Source: Candidatus Bathyarchaeota archaeon
Lineage (GTDB): Archaea; Thermoproteota; Bathyarchaeia; Bathyarchaeales; Bathycorpusculaceae
Direction: 5' to 3'
Assembly (NCBI GenBank): GCA_026014585.1
Contig: JAOZIA010000019.1
Span: 30,680-94,679, forward strand
DNA length: 64,000 nt
Below the pieces are notes generated by a model. It had not been told where the DNA came from. It made no database searches and was given only the letters and a program-made list of their open reading frames with translations. This document shows, piece by piece, positions 1-9,613 of the stretch. Every line of letters starts with the position of its first letter. Within the stretch, counting starts at the first letter, position 1. The position numbers and the translations under genes are program-made.

Positions 1-1809
1 CCTGCAGAAGCAGTCCTGTACGGGCTCTCGTTAGCTTTCGTGGTTATCCCTGAGGAACTCCCAATAATAATCACAATGGTTCTGGGTATCGGCGGTTACG
101 CATTAGCCAAAAGAGGTGCTATTGCTAAGCGGTTGCGAGCAGCAGAAACATTGGGCAGCGTCACCATTATCGCTACGGATAAAACAGGTACGCTCACTGA
201 GGGAAAGATGCAGGTTGGGCATCTCTGCTTTGATGGCGAAATGACTTGGACGCGCGATTTTGGACCTAACCAAAAATCCGTTTTGCGAACTGCGTTGCTG
301 GCAAGTGATGCCATAAAAAGTGCTGGTGATAACTTGGTGCTGAGTAATCCGATGTCATCAGCGATTTTTGACCGCTTAATGATGGATGAAAACAATCCGC
401 CAATGGATAATAACTGGGTTCTAAAAGGGGAAGCAAGCTTTGATGATAAACGTAAACTTGCTTCATACATTTACCAGTACGGCAAATCCTCAATAGTCAT
501 GACCAGCGGTGCACCTGAAGCATTAATGGCGAAATCATCAAAAATCCTGCTTGGCGGCGAAGAAAAACCGTTAACCCCCGAAGATAAGCAGGTAGCATAT
601 AACATAATGGCAAAGATGGCTCAGGCTGGCGAACGCCTAATCGCATTTGGCTATCACCGTTTGTCCGCGGATTCTGATTTTGAGCCTGAACAGCTTGAGC
701 GAGATATCGTTTTTGTAGGTGCAGTAGGATTTATTGACCCACCACGAAAAGAAGTCAAAGACGCCATCGCCAACTGCCAAAAAGCAGGCATAAACGTTGT
801 CATGATAACAGGTGACCACCCCTTCACTGCCAAAGCCATCGCCACCCAAGTTGGCATAAACAGCACCCACGTCCTAGCTGGCGTCGAACTCTCAAAAATG
901 AATGATTCCGACCTAAAAGTAGCACTTCAAAACACCTTTGTGTTCGCGCGGGTGACTCCTGAGGAAAAACTGCGACTGGTTAGGCTTATTAAAGAAAACG
1001 GCGAAGTCGTAGCTGTTACGGGTGACGGCATAAACGATGCCCCAGCACTCAAAGAAGCCCACATTGGCATTGCGATGGGCATAAAAGGCACTGATGTCGC
1101 CAAAGAATCCGCTGATATGATACTCACCGATGACAACTTCACCACTATCGAAACCGCTGTCCACGAAGGACGCAAACTCTTTGGGAACCTACGCAAAGGT
1201 GTGCGGTATTATCTGGCTTGCAAATTAGCATTGGTCACGATTTTCTTGTTGCCTATTCTTTTGGGCGCGCCGCTACCATTTAGTCCCATTCAAATAATCG
1301 TGCTAGAACTCTTCATGGACTTGGCAGCGTCGGCGACATTCGTGGCTGAACCCGCAGAAACAGGCATAATGAACAAGCCACCAAACAACCCCAAAGAAAA
1401 ATTCATGAACAAAAAAATGATAATCAGCATAGCCGTAGGTGCGCTGAGCCTGTTTGCAGCTGTTTCAGTAGCATACCTGATTGCATGGTACCAAAACCCC
1501 GTTCCAGCAAACATCGTGCACGCACAAACCGTGGCGTTCGCGACATGGATGCTTGGGCATATTTTGCTGGCTTTGAATTTGCGTTCGGAGCGTGAACCGC
1601 TGGTTAAGCTTGGTTTTCTCTCAAACAGGGTTATGGTGGCATGGGCGCTGGTTGTGATTGTTGTGTTGCTTTTGGGAACTAACCTTGCTTTCATAGCTGG
1701 TCCGCTGAAATTAGTCAGTTTGGGTGCTGTTGACTGGGTTGTAGTTGTTTTGGCGGCGGTTTTGGGAACGTTTTGGCTGGAGCTCAAAAAGCTTTTCTGG
1801 AAACGCTGA
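1..1809 (+). CDS. P-type cation-transporting ATPase, 5'-truncated by window edge
   Basis: Membrane pump that uses ATP to move a cation, forming an aspartyl-phosphate intermediate. The reading frame is open from base 1, so the N-terminal membrane segments and actuator domain lie outside the window. Visible parts in order: an M4 helix with the ion-site motif PEELP (near bases 49-63), the phosphorylation motif DKTGT with its Asp at 178-180, a nucleotide-binding domain, the hinge motif TGDGINDAPA (about 1021-1050), and about six hydrophobic C-terminal segments (about 1200-1800). The motifs are those of P-type ATPases of the Ca/H type; PEELP replaces the more common PEGLP. The transported ion cannot be decided from this part. 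The 3' end is followed by a spacer with a promoter for the next gene. Confidence 0.93.
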   Translation, partial: PAEAVLYGLSLAFVVIPEELPIIITMVLGIGGYALAKRGAIAKRLRAAETLGSVTIIATDKTGTLTEGKMQVGHLCFDGEMTWTRDFGPNQKSVLRTALLASDAIKSAGDNLVLSNPMSSAIFDRLMMDENNPPMDNNWVLKGEASFDDKRKLASYIYQYGKSSIVMTSGAPEALMAKSSKILLGGEEKPLTPEDKQVAYNIMAKMAQAGERLIAFGYHRLSADSDFEPEQLERDIVFVGAVGFIDPPRKEVKDAIANCQKAGINVVMITGDHPFTAKAIATQVGINSTHVLAGVELSKMNDSDLKVALQNTFVFARVTPEEKLRLVRLIKENGEVVAVTGDGINDAPALKEAHIGIAMGIKGTDVAKESADMILTDDNFTTIETAVHEGRKLFGNLRKGVRYYLACKLALVTIFLLPILLGAPLPFSPIQIIVLELFMDLAASATFVAEPAETGIMNKPPNNPKEKFMNKKMIISIAVGALSLFAAVSVAYLIAWYQNPVPANIVHAQTVAFATWMLGHILLALNLRSEREPLVKLGFLSNRVMVAWALVVIVVLLLGTNLAFIAGPLKLVSLGAVDWVVVVLAAVLGTFWLELKKLFWKR

Positions 1810-1866
1810 TTTTGTAAAACGGTTCTCCCTATTTTATCGACGGTTTATCTATTTTTTGTTACCGAA

Positions 1867-1877
1867 TCTTTAAAACA
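1867..1877 (+). promoter_or_regulatory. TATA box before the acyltransferase gene
   Basis: An AT-rich TTTAAAAC element lies about 45 nt before the TTG start at 1918. A transcript starting about 25 nt downstream would leave a short leader holding the GAGGGG ribosome binding site near 1906-1911. Inferred from spacing only. Confidence 0.45.
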
Positions 1878-1917
1878 AACTCTTCTGCTTTTTGAGAAGA
1901 AAAGAGAGGGGACCTTT

Positions 1918-2988
1918 TTGCTGGCTCGCCAATCTGAAGGCAATACGTCATCAGTGGATATTATCAGAGTGGTGGCTATCTTTCTTGTTGTTTTTCTACA
2001 CGCCACAAGCTTTCCCTACAAAATCCCAGGCGAAATAACCCCTGCGGTTGTTTCAAACTGGTGGACTGTTGATATTTACGGCGGAATTGGGCCAATCGGG
2101 TTGCCATTGTTTGTTATGCTAAGTGGCGCTCTGCTTTTGGACAGCAGCAAAGTTGACGAACCACTGGGTACATTCTTTAAGAAACGATTTATCCGAATTG
2201 GATTGCCCATGATTTTTTGGACTCTTTTCTATTTCGGGTACGACTACTTCATTTGGGGCAATGCATTAACTACAAATACTGTTTTACAGGGTACTTTTGG
2301 TGGTTCATACTTTCATTTGTGGTTTTTGTATCTGCTAATAGGGTTGTATCTTGTTACTCCTGTTTTAAGGGTATTAGTGAGCCATATTGAATGGACCAAA
2401 TTCAAGTACCTCATTGTTCTCTGGTTCGTTGGCACTGTTTCCATCCCCATAATTGGCACTTTTGGAGCTTTCGCATATAACCCTGTAATGTTTATCTTCA
2501 CAGGCTGGGTTGGCTACTTCCTGCTGGGCGGTTTTCTTAAAGACGTCAAAGTTAAAAATAACTGGATGCTTGTTGCTGCTGTGGTTTTCGGTGTTTCCTT
2601 CTCGATAGTCGGCACTTATCTTACAACTTTCCTATACGGCGAAGCATACTCAGGCTTTTTCCATGAATCCCTAAGCTTCAACATCATAATCGCCTCCGTG
2701 GCCATGTTTTTACTTTTATCCACTATTCCCACAGGTAGAATACAAAGGGGCAACAAAACCCTAAACCGCTTAATCAACTGGATAAGCCACAATACCCTAT
2801 CAATTTACCTTATTCACATAATTGTTCTTGAATCACTTGAATACGGATTTTTAGGCATAGAAATCAGCCGCAACACCCTAAACCCTATAATGGGGATACC
2901 CCTTCTGGCGCTGCTTACATTCACCATAACCACCGCCATCATTTATCCCCTCAAAAGGATTCCTTACGTGAAAAAAATTATCGGCTAA
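1918..2988 (+). CDS. Membrane acyltransferase, acyltransferase-3 (OafA/WecH-like) family
   Basis: Integral membrane enzyme likely to transfer acyl groups (typically acetyl) to surface sugars or other extracytoplasmic acceptors. The 356-residue product has about ten hydrophobic segments; the first carries the family motif with a conserved His (VVFLHATSFPY, near residues 18-28), and an Arg-rich loop follows near residue 90, both typical of acyltransferase-3 proteins. Start is TTG at 1918, chosen for the GAGGGG Shine-Dalgarno sequence about 7 nt upstream. The acceptor is unknown. It stands alone, far from the glycosyltransferase cluster at 40.9-46.2 kb with which it might act. Confidence 0.85.
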   Translation: MLARQSEGNTSSVDIIRVVAIFLVVFLHATSFPYKIPGEITPAVVSNWWTVDIYGGIGPIGLPLFVMLSGALLLDSSKVDEPLGTFFKKRFIRIGLPMIFWTLFYFGYDYFIWGNALTTNTVLQGTFGGSYFHLWFLYLLIGLYLVTPVLRVLVSHIEWTKFKYLIVLWFVGTVSIPIIGTFGAFAYNPVMFIFTGWVGYFLLGGFLKDVKVKNNWMLVAAVVFGVSFSIVGTYLTTFLYGEAYSGFFHESLSFNIIIASVAMFLLLSTIPTGRIQRGNKTLNRLINWISHNTLSIYLIHIIVLESLEYGFLGIEISRNTLNPIMGIPLLALLTFTITTAIIYPLKRIPYVKKIIG

Positions 2989-3036
2989 AGCTGCTGCCCA
3001 AAAATCCCAGAAAACATGGCGGCAAAAAGCACTTAG

Positions 3037-3047
3037 CTTTTTAACCC
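3037..3047 (+). promoter_or_regulatory. TATA-like element before the metallopeptidase-like gene
   Basis: TTTTTAA at 3037-3043 is about 40 nt before the ATG at 3082; a start of transcription near 3065 fits that ATG better than the in-frame TTG at 3073. Confidence 0.35.
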
Positions 3048-3081
3048 TAAACCTATAATCAAACCATCAAGGTTGACTGCT

Positions 3082-3498
3082 ATGCCCATAAAATATTATG
3101 ATGCTCCAGAAATCAAAGCTCAAGTTGACAAACTCGCGGCAGAATGCGAATTTTACCATGTAGTTCCCCAGTTTGTTTTCTGTGTTCGCAGTAAAGGCTC
3201 CAAAGCACGCCGCACCATCGCCCGAATCCACGGGTTGGGAAAAATTTGGCAGGGTGTCCTTAACCTTCCCCCATCATATACCATTGAGGTTATTTCAGAA
3301 ATTTTTGACAGGATGTCCCCTGAGGATAAAGAAAAAACCCTTGTTCACGAACTCATGCACATACCTGGAGGGTTCTCTGGTGGTTTTCGCCCTCACAAAG
3401 GCTATGTTGAACGCAAAGACGTCGAGGCAGTTTACCGTAAACTTTTGGCTTCACGGGCTCAGAAAAAGCAGCAGAAATCCCTGTTTTCTGGTGTTTAA
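3082..3498 (+). CDS. Putative zinc metallopeptidase-like protein
   Basis: Small cytoplasmic protein of 138 residues with a zincin-type motif HELMH (bases about 3349-3363) followed about 17 residues later by a possible third ligand His in the sequence RPHKGYVERKD. This pattern is seen in small archaeal proteins annotated as putative metallopeptidases; activity and substrate are unknown. ATG 3082 is preferred over TTG 3073 because AAGG at 3069-3072 gives correct spacing only for the ATG. It has no signal peptide. It precedes the topoisomerase gene by about 150 bases. Confidence 0.7.
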   Translation: MPIKYYDAPEIKAQVDKLAAECEFYHVVPQFVFCVRSKGSKARRTIARIHGLGKIWQGVLNLPPSYTIEVISEIFDRMSPEDKEKTLVHELMHIPGGFSGGFRPHKGYVERKDVEAVYRKLLASRAQKKQQKSLFSGV

Positions 3499-3650
3499 CT
3501 TTGTTTTTTAGTCAATGTTTTTAAGGTGCCAGTAAAAGGTAATAGAAAGCTTTAGGCTCAGTATCGAAAAATAAAAATGTTCAATATGTACTTAAAGAAG
3601 CAAGGTCTTCAAAAAATGCCCCGCAACCAAGTTAAGTGGAGATTTGGAAA

Positions 3651-5297
3651 TTGAAACATGTTATGAAAAGCTTAGTCCATAATGGCATTTACGTTCCACC
3701 ATACGATTACAAAGGTTTCACCATAAAAATTCAAGGGCACGCTCTTAAACTTTCAGAAAGAACTGAACCCATGGCAGTTGCGTGGGTACGTCGAACCCTT
3801 TCAACAACGATAGCTCCTCCAGACACAGTTTTTAAAAAGAACTTTATGAAAGAGTTCTTAGAAAAACTCATGGAAGAAAACCCCCAAACCGCTTTCCTGA
3901 ATGCTTTTGTTTCAAAATATTTAGTAAACGTAGATGATGAAAAGTTAAATCAGGAAATGGACTTCAATCAGATTAAAAATTTTATTCTAGATGAAAAAGC
4001 AGCAAAAGAAGCTTTAACCAAAGAAATCAAAAAACAGCAAGCAGAAGAACGCAAAATCAAACGGTTAGAATTGAAAGAAAAACTCGGTTACGCCGCGGTT
4101 GATGACCAAAAATTAGAAATCGCCAACTGGACTGCTGAACCATCTTGCCTTTTCGCAGGAAGAGGCGACCATCCACAGCGCGGCAAATGGAAAGAGGGTC
4201 CCAGCAAGAGCGATATAACACTAAATATTTCAAGTATGAGTGATGAAGAAGCTAAAAAAGACGGTTGGGCTGGGGCTGTTTGGGAAAAAAATAAGATGTA
4301 CGTTGCCAGCTGGAAAGATAAGCTAACAGGAAAAATCAAGTATGTCTGGTTTAGCGACACCGCGTTTTTGAAGCAGAATCGCGAGAAAGAGAAATTCCAG
4401 AAAGCCGAAACTTTGGGCAAGCAAATTAAGCAGGTTGAGCATCACATCCTCAAAAACCTAAATGCAAAGGATGAACTACGCCGCAAGGTAGCGACGGTTT
4501 CATGGTTGATTTTGGTTGCTAACATGAGGGTTGGAGACGAAAAAGACCCTGACGAAGCCGATACCGTGGGTGCTATCACTCTACGTAGTGAACATGTCAC
4601 GATTGAGGGTAACGTTATCCATTTTGACTTTTTAGGCAAAGACAGCGTCCGCTGGGTCAAAAATTTCCCTGCACCACCTCCAGTAATCAAAAACATGAAA
4701 GCATTCAAGATTGCCCAAGAAACAAACCCAAAAATTGAATACCTCTTCCAAGGCGTAGATTCAAGAAACGTTTCGCGGTTTCTATCTGAAAAAATGCCCA
4801 AACTCACCGCCAAGGTCTTTAGAACATGGCGTTGCACCAAAACTGTGCGTGAAGAGCTAGAAAAAAGCGGGGTCACCAAGAAAGACCCTGACTACAAGAA
4901 GAGTTACGCGGCAAAAATCGCCAACTATAAAGTTGCTGAAGTTGCAAATCACAAGCGCAAGATTCCTCCAACCTTTGATGCCCGTTTAGCTAAGAAGCAG
5001 GAAAACCTCAAAAAACTCGAAGAACTGCTGATTCAGAAAAAGAAAGACGGCAAAAAAACAGAGTCCCTGCAAACTCGCATTGAAAAGGCTAAACTGGATA
5101 TTGAACTCACAAAGCTAACCAAAGAATACAACCTCGGCACTTCCCTCAAATCATACATTGACCCAAACGCGTACGTCAAATGGGCAAAAAAAGTCAAATT
5201 CGACATAGAAAAATTCTACCCCAAGACTCTCCGAAGCAAATTCAACTGGGCAATAAAGAGCAGCGACAAATCCGAGTCTGAGTGTATAACGCCGTGA
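3651..5297 (+). CDS. top1B: DNA topoisomerase IB (eukaryote-type)
   Basis: Relaxes supercoiled DNA by a transient 3'-phosphotyrosyl nick. The 548-residue protein shows the eukaryotic topoisomerase IB core: an N-terminal DNA-embracing domain with a long basic helix (about residues 110-145), the block MRVGDEKDPDEADTVGAIT holding the first catalytic Arg, a second Arg region FRTWRCTKT, a Lys/Glu-rich coiled linker, and the active-site Tyr in SYIDP encoded at 5154-5156. The start is taken as TTG 3651 because GGAGAT at 3638-3643 is well spaced for it; GTG 3636 is the longer alternative. In archaea this enzyme is known mainly from Thaumarchaeota and some relatives, so it is a useful lineage marker. 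The following gene overlaps its stop codon. Confidence 0.96.
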   Translation: MKHVMKSLVHNGIYVPPYDYKGFTIKIQGHALKLSERTEPMAVAWVRRTLSTTIAPPDTVFKKNFMKEFLEKLMEENPQTAFLNAFVSKYLVNVDDEKLNQEMDFNQIKNFILDEKAAKEALTKEIKKQQAEERKIKRLELKEKLGYAAVDDQKLEIANWTAEPSCLFAGRGDHPQRGKWKEGPSKSDITLNISSMSDEEAKKDGWAGAVWEKNKMYVASWKDKLTGKIKYVWFSDTAFLKQNREKEKFQKAETLGKQIKQVEHHILKNLNAKDELRRKVATVSWLILVANMRVGDEKDPDEADTVGAITLRSEHVTIEGNVIHFDFLGKDSVRWVKNFPAPPPVIKNMKAFKIAQETNPKIEYLFQGVDSRNVSRFLSEKMPKLTAKVFRTWRCTKTVREELEKSGVTKKDPDYKKSYAAKIANYKVAEVANHKRKIPPTFDARLAKKQENLKKLEELLIQKKKDGKKTESLQTRIEKAKLDIELTKLTKEYNLGTSLKSYIDPNAYVKWAKKVKFDIEKFYPKTLRSKFNWAIKSSDKSESECITP

Positions 5298-5572
5298 GCA
5301 TCAAAGAAACCAAAGATGGCGTAATCCTCACAGTTTTTGTTAAACCTAACTCACCCAAATTTCAAATCCTGCTAGACAGCGGGGAACTTGTGGTTTATTC
5401 AACTGAGGAACCCCAAAAGGGCAAAGTTAACAAGGAAATAATAAAAGAACTCACCCGACTTTTCCATGCTCAAGTGGATTTAGCTTCAGGTGCAACGTCA
5501 AGACAAAAACAGTTTATTGTGCATGGTGTGGCTGAAGGTCAGGTTTTGCAGGTTTTAGAAAAGCTTGCCTGA
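5294..5572 (+). CDS. DUF167 (YggU) family protein
   Basis: Small conserved protein (92 residues) of unknown biochemical role, found in bacteria, archaea and eukaryotes. The family pattern is visible: V-x-V-x-P-N-S near the N-terminus, then GKVNKEIIKELTRLF and a basic SRQKQF segment. The start GTG 5294 overlaps the topoisomerase TGA as GTGA, a coupling seen at several junctions in this window; GTG 5282 is an in-frame alternative adding four residues. Co-transcription with topoisomerase IB is likely. Confidence 0.85.
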   Translation: MSIKETKDGVILTVFVKPNSPKFQILLDSGELVVYSTEEPQKGKVNKEIIKELTRLFHAQVDLASGATSRQKQFIVHGVAEGQVLQVLEKLA

Positions 5573-5904
5573 CGTATCGGGTTTCGTAATATCGCTTATA
5601 AGCTAAAAATCTTTTCTTGAATATGTCAAATCGTTTCCTATGCTAAAGGATGGGGCTGACCCCCACACCTTACCCCAACAAAATAATTGTTTGACCTGTT
5701 TTGTGTTTATTTGATTCAATCTGGTGTGTAGCATGGATGGTTTTATGGTTCAAAAAACAGATAAAATCCGTCTAATTGGCAAATTTTTTGGTTTGGATTA
5801 GGATTGTGGGGTTTGGCTTGTTTTTGCTTTTATAGGAAAGGTTTTTAGTTTAGTTATTATATGAGACTTTGCAAAGTGTAAGAGTGTAAAGTGAGGTTAA
5901 CATT
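5573..5904. other. Intergenic spacer before the proteasome-exosome operon
   Basis: About 330 bases without a credible gene. It holds a short GGGGCTGACCCC palindrome (near 5651-5662), a 22-codon open frame at about 5733 with no homology I can recognise, and the promoter of the downstream operon. No tRNA is seen. Confidence 0.5.
5854..5864 (+). promoter_or_regulatory. TATA box of the proteasome-exosome operon
   Basis: TTATTATATGA lies about 45 nt before the psmA ATG. Transcription starting near 5885 would leave a leader of about 20 nt including GTGAGGT just before the ATG at 5905. Confidence 0.5.
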
Positions 5905-6645
5905 ATGTCCGTATTTGCAGCTCCAGGAGCATATGACCGTGCAATTACTGTTTTCTCCCCTGATGGGCGACTGTTTCAAGTAGAGTACGCCATGGAGTTA
6001 GTTAACCGAGGTGCCACAATTTTAGGAATCGCATGCAAGGAAGGGCTAGTTTTAGGTTCAGAAGAAAGCCTTGAAGCCCTCGAAGAAGCCGGTTTCTCAT
6101 ACAAAATTTTCAGGGTAGATGAACACATAGGCGCGGCCATAGTTGGATTAAGTTCAGACGCAAGAATCCTAATAGATCAAGCAAGAATTTACGCACAAAG
6201 CAACAAACTAACCTATGACGAACCCATTGATGTGGAAGTTGTAACAAAACGAATCTGCGACATCCAGCAAATGTACACGCAGCATGCTGGTGTGCGACCT
6301 TTTGGCGTTTCCATAATCTTTGGTGGCGTCGATAAAACAGGTCCACGCGTGTTCGGTACACATCCAAGCGGAACATACCGTAGCTATAAAGCTACAGCGC
6401 TGGGTGCAGGCAGAGAAACAGTGCTGTCAATTCTAAAAGAAGAATACAAAGAAGACATGACTCTTGACGCAAATGTTCACTTAGCCGTAAAATGCTTAGT
6501 TAAAGCGTTAGAAGCAAGGCAGCAACCACTAAGAATCAAAATCGCAGTTATCCCCACTAACACCAAAAAAATGGATATGTTAGCTGATGATGTAGTGGAC
6601 GGCTACATTAAAGAGCTGGGTTCGAAGCAAGTGACAACTGAATGA
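5905..6645 (+). CDS. psmA: Proteasome alpha subunit
   Basis: Forms the outer rings of the 20S proteasome, which gate entry to the proteolytic chamber. The 246-residue product begins with the alpha-type gate region (AYDRAITVFSPDGRLFQVEY, residues 9-28), including the YDR motif used for contact with activating ATPases, followed by the usual beta-sandwich with GVRPFGVSIIFGG. It heads the operon SBDS-Rrp4-Rrp41-Rrp42-L37ae, an arrangement known from many archaea and linking protein turnover with RNA processing. The stop overlaps the SBDS ATG. The beta subunit is encoded far away at 33.4-34.1 kb. Confidence 0.97.
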   Translation: MSVFAAPGAYDRAITVFSPDGRLFQVEYAMELVNRGATILGIACKEGLVLGSEESLEALEEAGFSYKIFRVDEHIGAAIVGLSSDARILIDQARIYAQSNKLTYDEPIDVEVVTKRICDIQQMYTQHAGVRPFGVSIIFGGVDKTGPRVFGTHPSGTYRSYKATALGAGRETVLSILKEEYKEDMTLDANVHLAVKCLVKALEARQQPLRIKIAVIPTNTKKMDMLADDVVDGYIKELGSKQVTTE

Positions 6646-7331
6646 GTGAAAAGTTCACTGTCGCACGCTTAACTAAAGACAACGAGCACTTCGAAATTCT
6701 GGTTAAACCCGACAAAGCACTAGGTTACCGCAACGGCAAAATCTCAGGAATAACTGAGGTTTTAGCTGCTGAAATGATTTTTTCTGACGCAAACAAGGGC
6801 ACCAAAGTTTCTGAAGAAACAATGAAAAAAGCGTTCTCAACAGTGGATCCACTCAAAATAGCGGATATAATCCTAAAAAAAGGAACCCTACAATTAACTA
6901 CAGACCAGCGGCGCAAGATGGTTGAAGACAAAAAAAGACAAGTCATCGATTTCATCTCACGACAAGCCGTTGACCCCAAAACCAACCTGCCCCATCCACC
7001 ACTACGAATCGAAAACGCCATGGACCAAATCCGCTACCCAATAGACCCCTACAAGTCTATTGAGGAGCAAGCACGCGATATCATAAAGCTGCTACGTCCT
7101 ATTTTGCCTTTGAAAATTGAGCAGGTGCTGGTTGCCGTCAGGATTCCCGCTATGTATTCATCGAGGGCTTATGGTACACTTAAAAATTATGGAGCAATTA
7201 AGCGTGAGGAGTGGCGAAGTGACGGTTCATGGATTGGTGAGATGGAGATGCCTGCTGGTTCGTATGCTTCACTGCTAAACAAGCTTGGTGAAGTAACAAA
7301 GGGTAGTGGAGAAGCAAAAATAATAAAATGA
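6642..7331 (+). CDS. sdo1: SBDS-family ribosome maturation protein
   Basis: Archaeal homologue of the Shwachman-Bodian-Diamond protein, which helps release the anti-association factor IF6 from the large ribosomal subunit. The 229-residue length is normal. Visible are the N-terminal FYSH domain (about 1-90), a helical middle domain with LTTDQRRKMVEDKKRQVIDF, and a C-terminal ferredoxin-like domain with RPILPLKIEQVLVAVRIPA. Its ATG overlaps the psmA stop (ATGA), and it sits in the usual archaeal position before the exosome genes. Confidence 0.96.
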   Translation: MSEKFTVARLTKDNEHFEILVKPDKALGYRNGKISGITEVLAAEMIFSDANKGTKVSEETMKKAFSTVDPLKIADIILKKGTLQLTTDQRRKMVEDKKRQVIDFISRQAVDPKTNLPHPPLRIENAMDQIRYPIDPYKSIEEQARDIIKLLRPILPLKIEQVLVAVRIPAMYSSRAYGTLKNYGAIKREEWRSDGSWIGEMEMPAGSYASLLNKLGEVTKGSGEAKIIK

Positions 7332-7357
7332 CTAAAAATTAATGGAGAAAAAATTTT

Positions 7358-8095
7358 ATGCCAACATTCTTTGAAAAAAAACAGCTTGTGACGCCTGGGG
7401 AATTGCTTGCAGAAGGCGAGTATCTGCCCGGCGAAAACACATACACTGAAGAAAACAAAATCTACGCGTCAAGAATAGGGCTTGTAGATACTGACAACAA
7501 AAGAGTAAATGTTGTCGCACTCCGCGCATTTTACATGCCAAAAGTTGGTGACATAGTGATTGGTTCAGTCACAGAAGTTGGATTTAACGGCTGGACAATA
7601 AATATAAAGTCACCCTACACGGCGTTGCTACGTGCATCAGACGTATTAAGCAGAGCTTTCAAGCCTCAAAGTGACGAGTTATCCGCAGTCTTAAACGCAG
7701 GCGACTTAATTGTTGCAAAAATCGCCTCATTTGACCGAGCACACGACCCACAATTAACCGTTGGAGAACCCGGACTTGGAAAAATCACCCGTGGGCAAAT
7801 CCTGCATGTGACACCAACCAAGATTCCTCGTGTAATCGGAAGAAAAGGCTCAATGATTAGCATGATTAAGCAGGAGACAGGTTGTCAAATCATCCTTGGA
7901 TTAAACGGTACAGTTCTCGTTACTGGAAAGAACCCTGAGGATGAGGAACTTGCGATTGCGGCGATACGTAAAATCGAGCAGGAATCTCACACAAGCGGTT
8001 TGACAGATCGTATCACTCAGCTATTGAAAGAAAGCAAAGTAACAGTTGAAGAAAATTTAGATGAAAAGAAAGTGGAGGAAACAAAAGATGAATGA
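7358..8095 (+). CDS. rrp4: Exosome RNA-binding subunit Rrp4
   Basis: Cap subunit of the archaeal exosome that binds RNA and feeds it to the Rrp41/Rrp42 ring. Three domains are visible in 245 residues: an N-terminal barrel ([13 protein letters not shown]), an S1 domain (about 60-135, [19 protein letters not shown]), and a KH domain (about 145-215) with the GxxG loop in IGRKGSMI. The C-terminus is a charged tail whose coding region overlaps the start of rrp41 by 8 bases. Ribosome binding site is a modest GGAG near 7344. Confidence 0.96.
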   Translation: MPTFFEKKQLVTPGELLAEGEYLPGENTYTEENKIYASRIGLVDTDNKRVNVVALRAFYMPKVGDIVIGSVTEVGFNGWTINIKSPYTALLRASDVLSRAFKPQSDELSAVLNAGDLIVAKIASFDRAHDPQLTVGEPGLGKITRGQILHVTPTKIPRVIGRKGSMISMIKQETGCQIILGLNGTVLVTGKNPEDEELAIAAIRKIEQESHTSGLTDRITQLLKESKVTVEENLDEKKVEETKDE

Positions 8096-8822
8096 AAAAC
8101 CCGATAAATTAATCGACAAAAAAGGCATCAGGTCCGATGGCAGAAAAGCAGACGAATTACGACCTGTAAAAATTCAAGTCGGTGTACTGCCAAACGCTGA
8201 CGGTTCAGCATACATTGAACACGGTAAAAACAAAATTTTAGCCGGATGCTTTGGACCACGAGAAGTACATCCAAAACACCTTATGCAACCAGACCGTATG
8301 GTTCTAAAGGTACGCTATCACATGGCACCCTTCTCAGTGCAGGAACGCAAATCACCCGCACCATCCAGAAGAGAAGTTGAACTCAGCAAAGTTATCCGTG
8401 AATCAATCGAGCCCGCACTGTTCCTTGAACTCTACCCAAGAACCGGAATCGACGTGTTCATTGAGGTACTTCAAGCTGACGGCGGAACAAGATGTGCAAG
8501 CATAACCGCAGCAGCCTTGGCAATTGCCGATGCAGGCATCCCAATGAAGGATTTGGTGGTTGCTTGTGCAGCAGGAAAAGTCGACGATACAGTCGTGCTT
8601 GACCTCTACGATGCAGAAGACAAACTGGGTGCCGCTGACGTGCCCGTGGCTTACATGCCAAACTTGGATGCAATCACACTGTTGCAGATGGACGGTAACC
8701 TTAAACCTGAAGAGTTTGAACAAGCCGTAAGCATGGCAATTGATGGATGCAAAGTAATCTATCAGATGCAAAAGGAAGCATTAAAAACCAAGTACATGGT
8801 TGTTAAGGAGGCTGAAGAGTAA
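8088..8822 (+). CDS. rrp41: Exosome catalytic subunit Rrp41 (RNase PH fold)
   Basis: Phosphorolytic 3'-5' exoribonuclease subunit; forms a hexameric ring with Rrp42. The 244-residue protein has the RNase PH fold with [20 protein letters not shown] at the N-terminus, the Arg-rich active-site strand [18 protein letters not shown], and a conserved Asp region [22 protein letters not shown] 8088 is chosen over an upstream GTG at 8061 because GTGGAGG at 8072-8078 is spaced correctly and the protein then starts at the family's usual place. It overlaps the rrp4 stop and is followed by a TAATG junction with rrp42. Confidence 0.97.
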   Translation: MNEKPDKLIDKKGIRSDGRKADELRPVKIQVGVLPNADGSAYIEHGKNKILAGCFGPREVHPKHLMQPDRMVLKVRYHMAPFSVQERKSPAPSRREVELSKVIRESIEPALFLELYPRTGIDVFIEVLQADGGTRCASITAAALAIADAGIPMKDLVVACAAGKVDDTVVLDLYDAEDKLGAADVPVAYMPNLDAITLLQMDGNLKPEEFEQAVSMAIDGCKVIYQMQKEALKTKYMVVKEAEE

Positions 8823-9613
8823 TGTCATCATTAATCACCAAAGTTAGACTACGCCAAATCGAAGGATTAATCGAACAAAGCAAACGCGCAAGCGAACGCG
8901 GAATGCAAGATTACCGAGACCTGCACATTGAGCAAGGATTAATCGAACGCGCAGAAGGCTCCGCAAAAGTAACCTTAGGAAAAACAGAGGTTTTGGTCGG
9001 CGTAAAAATCGAGACTGGCGAGCCATTCCCAGACACACCAAACAACGGAGTTCAAACAGTAAACGCTGAACTTGTTCCATTGGCATCACCAACTTATGAA
9101 ACTGGTCCACCAGATGAGAACAGCATTGAACTTGCAAGAATCGTTGACCGCGGTATCAGAGAATCCAAAGCCATAAACACAGAAAAGCTCTGCATAATTC
9201 CAGGTCAGAAGGTTTTCGTGGTTTTCGTTGATGTTTATGTACTAAACTATGATGGGAACCTGATTGATGCTTCAGCATTAGCTGCAATGGCTGCATTGTT
9301 AAACACTAAAATGCAGAACTATGAAGTTAAAGATGGAGAAGTCAAATTCAAACAAGGCTACACTCCACTGCCCTTGCGTGATCATCCAATCACTGTGACA
9401 ATCGGCAAAATCAAAGACACCCTAATAGTTGACCCAGACGCTGAAGAAGAACAGGTAATGGACAGCAGAATTTCAATTGCAATCAACGATGAAGGCGACA
9501 TTTGCGCTATTCAGAAAGGCGGTTCTGGCTATTTCACACCAAAACAGATTTTAGAAGCCTCAAAGATTGCTCAACAAAAAGCAGCAGAAATGCGCAAGAA
9601 ACTTGACTGGTGA
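8822..9613 (+). CDS. rrp42: Exosome non-catalytic ring subunit Rrp42
   Basis: Partner of Rrp41 in the exosome ring; inactive by itself but needed for the active site at the interface. The 263-residue length is typical. Recognisable are RDLHIEQGLIERAEGSAKVTLG, the segment PDTPNNGVQTVNAELVPLASP and ENSIELARIVDRGIRESKAI, all characteristic of archaeal Rrp42. ATG 8822 shares its first base with the rrp41 stop. Gene order Rrp4-Rrp41-Rrp42-L37ae is the classic archaeal exosome operon. Confidence 0.97.
   Translation: MSSLITKVRLRQIEGLIEQSKRASERGMQDYRDLHIEQGLIERAEGSAKVTLGKTEVLVGVKIETGEPFPDTPNNGVQTVNAELVPLASPTYETGPPDENSIELARIVDRGIRESKAINTEKLCIIPGQKVFVVFVDVYVLNYDGNLIDASALAAMAALLNTKMQNYEVKDGEVKFKQGYTPLPLRDHPITVTIGKIKDTLIVDPDAEEEQVMDSRISIAINDEGDICAIQKGGSGYFTPKQILEASKIAQQKAAEMRKKLDW

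Noticed and set aside
5733..5801. 22-codon open frame in the spacer before psmA
   Set aside because: Too short, no ribosome binding site and no recognisable sequence.
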